A stretch of 8,667 nucleotides of DNA, from the NCBI GenBank assembly GCA_039188505.1, contig JBCCZC010000238.1:1-8667 (forward strand), given 5' to 3'. The stretch's first letter is position 1; the number at the start of each line of letters is the position of its first letter. Position numbers and translations under genes: made by a program. Shown in pieces: positions 6,500 to 8,667 of the stretch. The stretch comes from JBCCZC01 sp039188505. Lineage in GTDB: Bacteria > Pseudomonadota > Gammaproteobacteria > Xanthomonadales > SZUA-38. The notes below the pieces were generated by a model that had not been told where the DNA came from, made no database searches, and worked only from the letters and a program-made list of their open reading frames with translations.

Positions 6500-7851
6500 T
6501 CATCATCACTCGCGCCGAGCAGGCGGCCAGCACGATCGAGCACAGCCTGGGTACTGCGGAGTACAGCTACTACTTCGTCCTCGAGGCGTTCCGGCCGCTC
6601 CTTGAACGTATCGGAACGGTGGTCACGGTCGGCGAAGCGCGCCCCATGACCTGGAATCCGATTGGCGTCTGGTATCAACTCGAGGAGCGGCGCGAACCGG
6701 CAAATCCGAGGGTCGAGGTCGGTGCGATCAAACAGATTTGCCGAACCGCCGGCGAGCCCTGCGTCTTTCTCGATTTCTCGCCGCCGCACCGGATGGCCTT
6801 CGACGTGGCCTGCCCGGCCGCGCCCGTTTTCGCCTGGGAGTATGACGACATCCCCAACGAGACCTGGGCCGGCGATCCGCAGCAGAACTGGGCGGCCGTG
6901 CTCGAGTTCGTCGGCGCTGCCCTCGTACACTCGAACCACGCACTCGAGGCCGTCAACGGGGTGCTGCATGCCCCCGTGTCCGTGGCCGCGATCCCGGCGC
7001 CCATCTACGATCGCTTCGCGAGCGTGCCGAACACGGCGGATCGGACCGATCCGCTGGTGTTCTCCGTCGACGCACGAATCCATGACTCCCGGCGACGCCC
7101 CCAGGTCGCAGCGACCTCAGCGCTGGCGGCAACGGCGACGTTCACGATAAGTCGGAGCGCCACGACCAGGCACTCTCGCGTTAGGGACCCGGTCAGACTG
7201 TCGATCGACGGCGTGCTGTATACGGCGGTGCTGAATCCCGCAGATGGCCGTAAGAACTGGCGCATGATCGTTCAGGCTTTTATCGCCGCGCTCCGTGATC
7301 AGGAGCGCGCAACGCTGCTCCTGAAGTTCGTTCACCGCGAACCGGAGACCGGGCTCGAGGCGCTTGCGGCGCTCTGTGCATCAGAACAGCCCTTTCGGTG
7401 CCGCGTTGTGGCCATGAACGCCTTTCTCTCCGACAAGGATTACCGTCGCCTCGCGGGACGTTCGCAGTTCGCGGTCAACGCCTCCAGCGGCGAGGGGCAG
7501 TGCCTACCGCTAATGGAGTACATGTCCTGCGGGACACCGGCCATCGCGCCGGACCACTCGGCGCTGGCGGACTACATCGGCGGCGAAAACGCCTTCGTCG
7601 TCGCATCCGAGCCCAAGGCGACCGGCTGGCCGCACGACCCGCGGTCGATCCTGCGGACGCGCCACCATCCGCCGGTTCCGGCGTCGCTGGTTCGGGCCTT
7701 CGAGGACAGCTATCGCTGCTTCGTCGAGGAACCCGAGCGCTACCGCGCGATGTGCCAGAACGCCCGGGAGACCATGCAGGCGCACTGCAGCGACGCGGTG
7801 ATCGAACCGAGGCTGCGGGCATTCATCGAAGCGCTCGGGGCCCGGCCTTGA
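6496..7851 (+). CDS. GT4-like glycosyltransferase (second)
   Basis: The product is 451 residues long and is a GT-B, family 4-like glycosyltransferase acting in the cytoplasm on a nucleotide-sugar donor. The donor lobe has R252-K253-N-W, and the E-x7-E signature is intact, E333-G-Q-C-L-P-L-M-E341, followed by S-C-G-T-P. The N-terminal lobe contains F-A-W-E-Y-D-D and ends with V-H-S-N-H-A, as in other proteins of this type. An Arg/Ala/Thr-rich stretch of about 50 residues (roughly 186-237) sits between the lobes and matches nothing I know. The frame is open far upstream, but the start at 6496 is chosen because ATG overlaps the previous stop (ATGA), GGGAAG lies about 7 bases upstream, and the upstream part of the frame is only an out-of-frame reading of the fusion gene. 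Donor and acceptor are not readable. It is distinct in sequence from the first glycosyltransferase. Confidence 0.87.
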   Translation: MIIITRAEQAASTIEHSLGTAEYSYYFVLEAFRPLLERIGTVVTVGEARPMTWNPIGVWYQLEERREPANPRVEVGAIKQICRTAGEPCVFLDFSPPHRMAFDVACPAAPVFAWEYDDIPNETWAGDPQQNWAAVLEFVGAALVHSNHALEAVNGVLHAPVSVAAIPAPIYDRFASVPNTADRTDPLVFSVDARIHDSRRRPQVAATSALAATATFTISRSATTRHSRVRDPVRLSIDGVLYTAVLNPADGRKNWRMIVQAFIAALRDQERATLLLKFVHREPETGLEALAALCASEQPFRCRVVAMNAFLSDKDYRRLAGRSQFAVNASSGEGQCLPLMEYMSCGTPAIAPDHSALADYIGGENAFVVASEPKATGWPHDPRSILRTRHHPPVPASLVRAFEDSYRCFVEEPERYRAMCQNARETMQAHCSDAVIEPRLRAFIEALGARP

Positions 7852-8597
7852 CCGGCGTCCGCTTCGTCATCGTCAGCGCGCCCAGATCGGGGACTCACAT
7901 GCTCCGAACCGCGCTGCGCCGCCATCGCGGCATCCGCTGCGAGTCGGAAGTGTTCAATCCGGATTTCCTCGACGACGCGCCCTATGACGACAGCCTCGGC
8001 GCGGCGGAGATCCTGGATCGTTTCATCTTCGCCGACGACGGCACGGACCGGGCCCGCGGGTTCCTTCTCCACCGCGGCGGCGCGCGCTTCGGGGACTGGC
8101 CCGAGCTCTGGGAGCAGCTCGCAGGCGACCGGAAGCTGCGGATCATCCTGCTGCACCGCCACGATCTCCTGCGACGCTTCCTCTCGCACCAGCGCATGCG
8201 GCTCACCAATCGCGGCCTGACCATCCGGCCTTTCGTACTCAGCGCAGCCGCGCTTCGCGCCGATTTCCGGATCCGTGAGGACGAGCTCGCCCTCGCCCGG
8301 CGACGATTCGCGGCGCACGAGTGCCTCCAGGTGAGCTACGAGGACCTTTGCATGCGCCAGGACGGCACGCTGCGGCGCATCCAGGCCTTTCTCGGCGTCA
8401 GGAGCGTTCGGCTGGAGCCTCGGACGAGCCGGAATCCCGTTGCGTCACTCGAGGCGCAAATCGCCAATCTCCCGGCGCTCCGCCAGGCGTTCCAAGGAAC
8501 ACGCTGGGCGTGGTTCTTTCGTTCGGAGCGCGTGCCGGTGGCGGCGGCTGTGGGCACCCGGCCAGACGAGACTCAGGCGCCACCGCGAAAGGAGTAG
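7848..8597 (+). CDS. Stf0-like sulfotransferase, TTG start
   Basis: This 249-residue protein has the loop A11-P-R-S-G-T-H17 at its very start and an L-H-R104-H-D-L-L-R-R-F-L-S113 segment matching the R-R-D-x-x-R-x-x-x-S pattern of the Stf0 (trehalose 2-sulfotransferase-like) group. The C-terminal end around residues 206-224, with A-N-L-P-A-L and G-T-R-W-A-W-F-F, is like the closing region of that family, and about 25 poorly conserved residues follow. It should transfer sulfate from PAPS to a sugar or lipid-linked acceptor in the cytoplasm. No ATG or GTG is available before the loop; the TTG at 7848 overlaps the previous stop (TTGA) and has GGGG 7 bases upstream, so it is the likely start. The first ATG is inside the loop and would destroy it. 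The last 25 bases overlap the leftward gene at the window edge. Confidence 0.85.
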   Translation: MTGVRFVIVSAPRSGTHMLRTALRRHRGIRCESEVFNPDFLDDAPYDDSLGAAEILDRFIFADDGTDRARGFLLHRGGARFGDWPELWEQLAGDRKLRIILLHRHDLLRRFLSHQRMRLTNRGLTIRPFVLSAAALRADFRIREDELALARRRFAAHECLQVSYEDLCMRQDGTLRRIQAFLGVRSVRLEPRTSRNPVASLEAQIANLPALRQAFQGTRWAWFFRSERVPVAAAVGTRPDETQAPPRKE

Positions 8598-8667
8598 TCG
8601 AAATGCACGATATCGTAGCGAAACAGCTCCGCCACGAGGTTTCGGGTCGCCCGGTTGTAATAGCTTC
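8573..8667 (-). CDS. C-terminal end of a probable sulfotransferase, gene cut by the window edge
   Basis: On the reverse strand a frame is open from the right edge to a TGA at 8573-8575. It gives 31 residues, including the run L-V-A-E-L-F-R-Y-D-I followed by V-H-F-D-Y-S-F-R-G-G-A. This is close to the usual end of family-2 type sulfotransferases, where a helix carrying Y-x-x-D is followed by F-x-Y. Third-base G/C is about three quarters, better than the forward reading of the same bases. The gene would run leftward, converging on the operon and overlapping its last gene by 25 bases. Only a short piece is visible, so the family call rests on this C-terminal pattern alone. The alternative is a forward gene at 8603. 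Confidence 0.55.
   Translation of the reverse strand, partial: SYYNRATRNLVAELFRYDIVHFDYSFRGGA

Noticed and set aside
7398..7847. Upstream extension of the Stf0-like gene
   Set aside because: It is an out-of-frame reading of the preceding glycosyltransferase; the sulfotransferase loop starts just after TTG 7848.
8531..8560. Short inverted repeat GTGCC/GGCAC as a terminator
   Set aside because: The stem is only 5 pairs, has a 16-base loop, no following T run, and lies inside coding sequence.
8603..8667. Possible forward gene starting at ATG 8603 with AAAGGAG 8 bases upstream
   Set aside because: The ribosome site is good and the frame stays open to the edge, but third-base G/C is clearly lower than in the reverse reading, and the reverse frame gives a recognisable sulfotransferase-like end. 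Not excluded.

Overview
The window is a dense, GC-rich (about two-thirds G+C by eye) bacterial region. Seven genes, or parts of genes, read rightward with almost no space between them, and one partial gene enters from the right edge on the opposite strand. A twin-arginine export signal, several PAPS-type sulfotransferases and the codon bias fit a Gram-negative bacterium, most likely a pseudomonadote, but no gene here fixes the taxon. I see no rRNA, tRNA, CRISPR array, insertion sequence or phage gene, and no gene-free stretch longer than a few bases inside the cluster.

Left part (1-2022). The window opens inside an acidic protein of unknown family with five cysteines (1-1440, 5' end missing). 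Seven bases later comes a very small gene with a clear Tat motif (1448-1654). It is followed, with an ATGA overlap and a strong ribosome binding site, by a 123-residue acidic, probably beta-rich protein that has no lysine (1651-2022). None of these three has a function I recognise.

Right part (2022-8597). Five genes are joined by TGATG, ATGA or TTGA overlaps or a 6-base gap, so they are almost certainly co-transcribed and partly translationally coupled. They alternate between sugar transfer and sulfate transfer: a GT4-like glycosyltransferase (2022-3233); a PAPS sulfotransferase (3240-4139); a 786-residue fusion of an exostosin-like domain, a sulfotransferase domain and a GT-A-like glycosyltransferase domain (4139-6499); a second GT4-like glycosyltransferase (6496-7851); and a Stf0-like sulfotransferase starting at TTG (7848-8597). 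At the right edge a leftward gene ends at 8573; its visible C-terminus also looks like a sulfotransferase, and it overlaps the end of the rightward operon tail-to-tail.

Taken together, the cluster probably builds a sulfated oligosaccharide or decorates a cell-surface molecule with one. By domain count it holds four glycosyltransferase and three sulfotransferase domains, plus the partial fourth sulfotransferase. There is no polymerase, flippase, exporter or PAPS-synthesis gene in view, so the acceptor is unknown. The unknown proteins on the left are possible acceptors or partners, but only their position suggests this. The most unusual object is the three-domain fusion enzyme.
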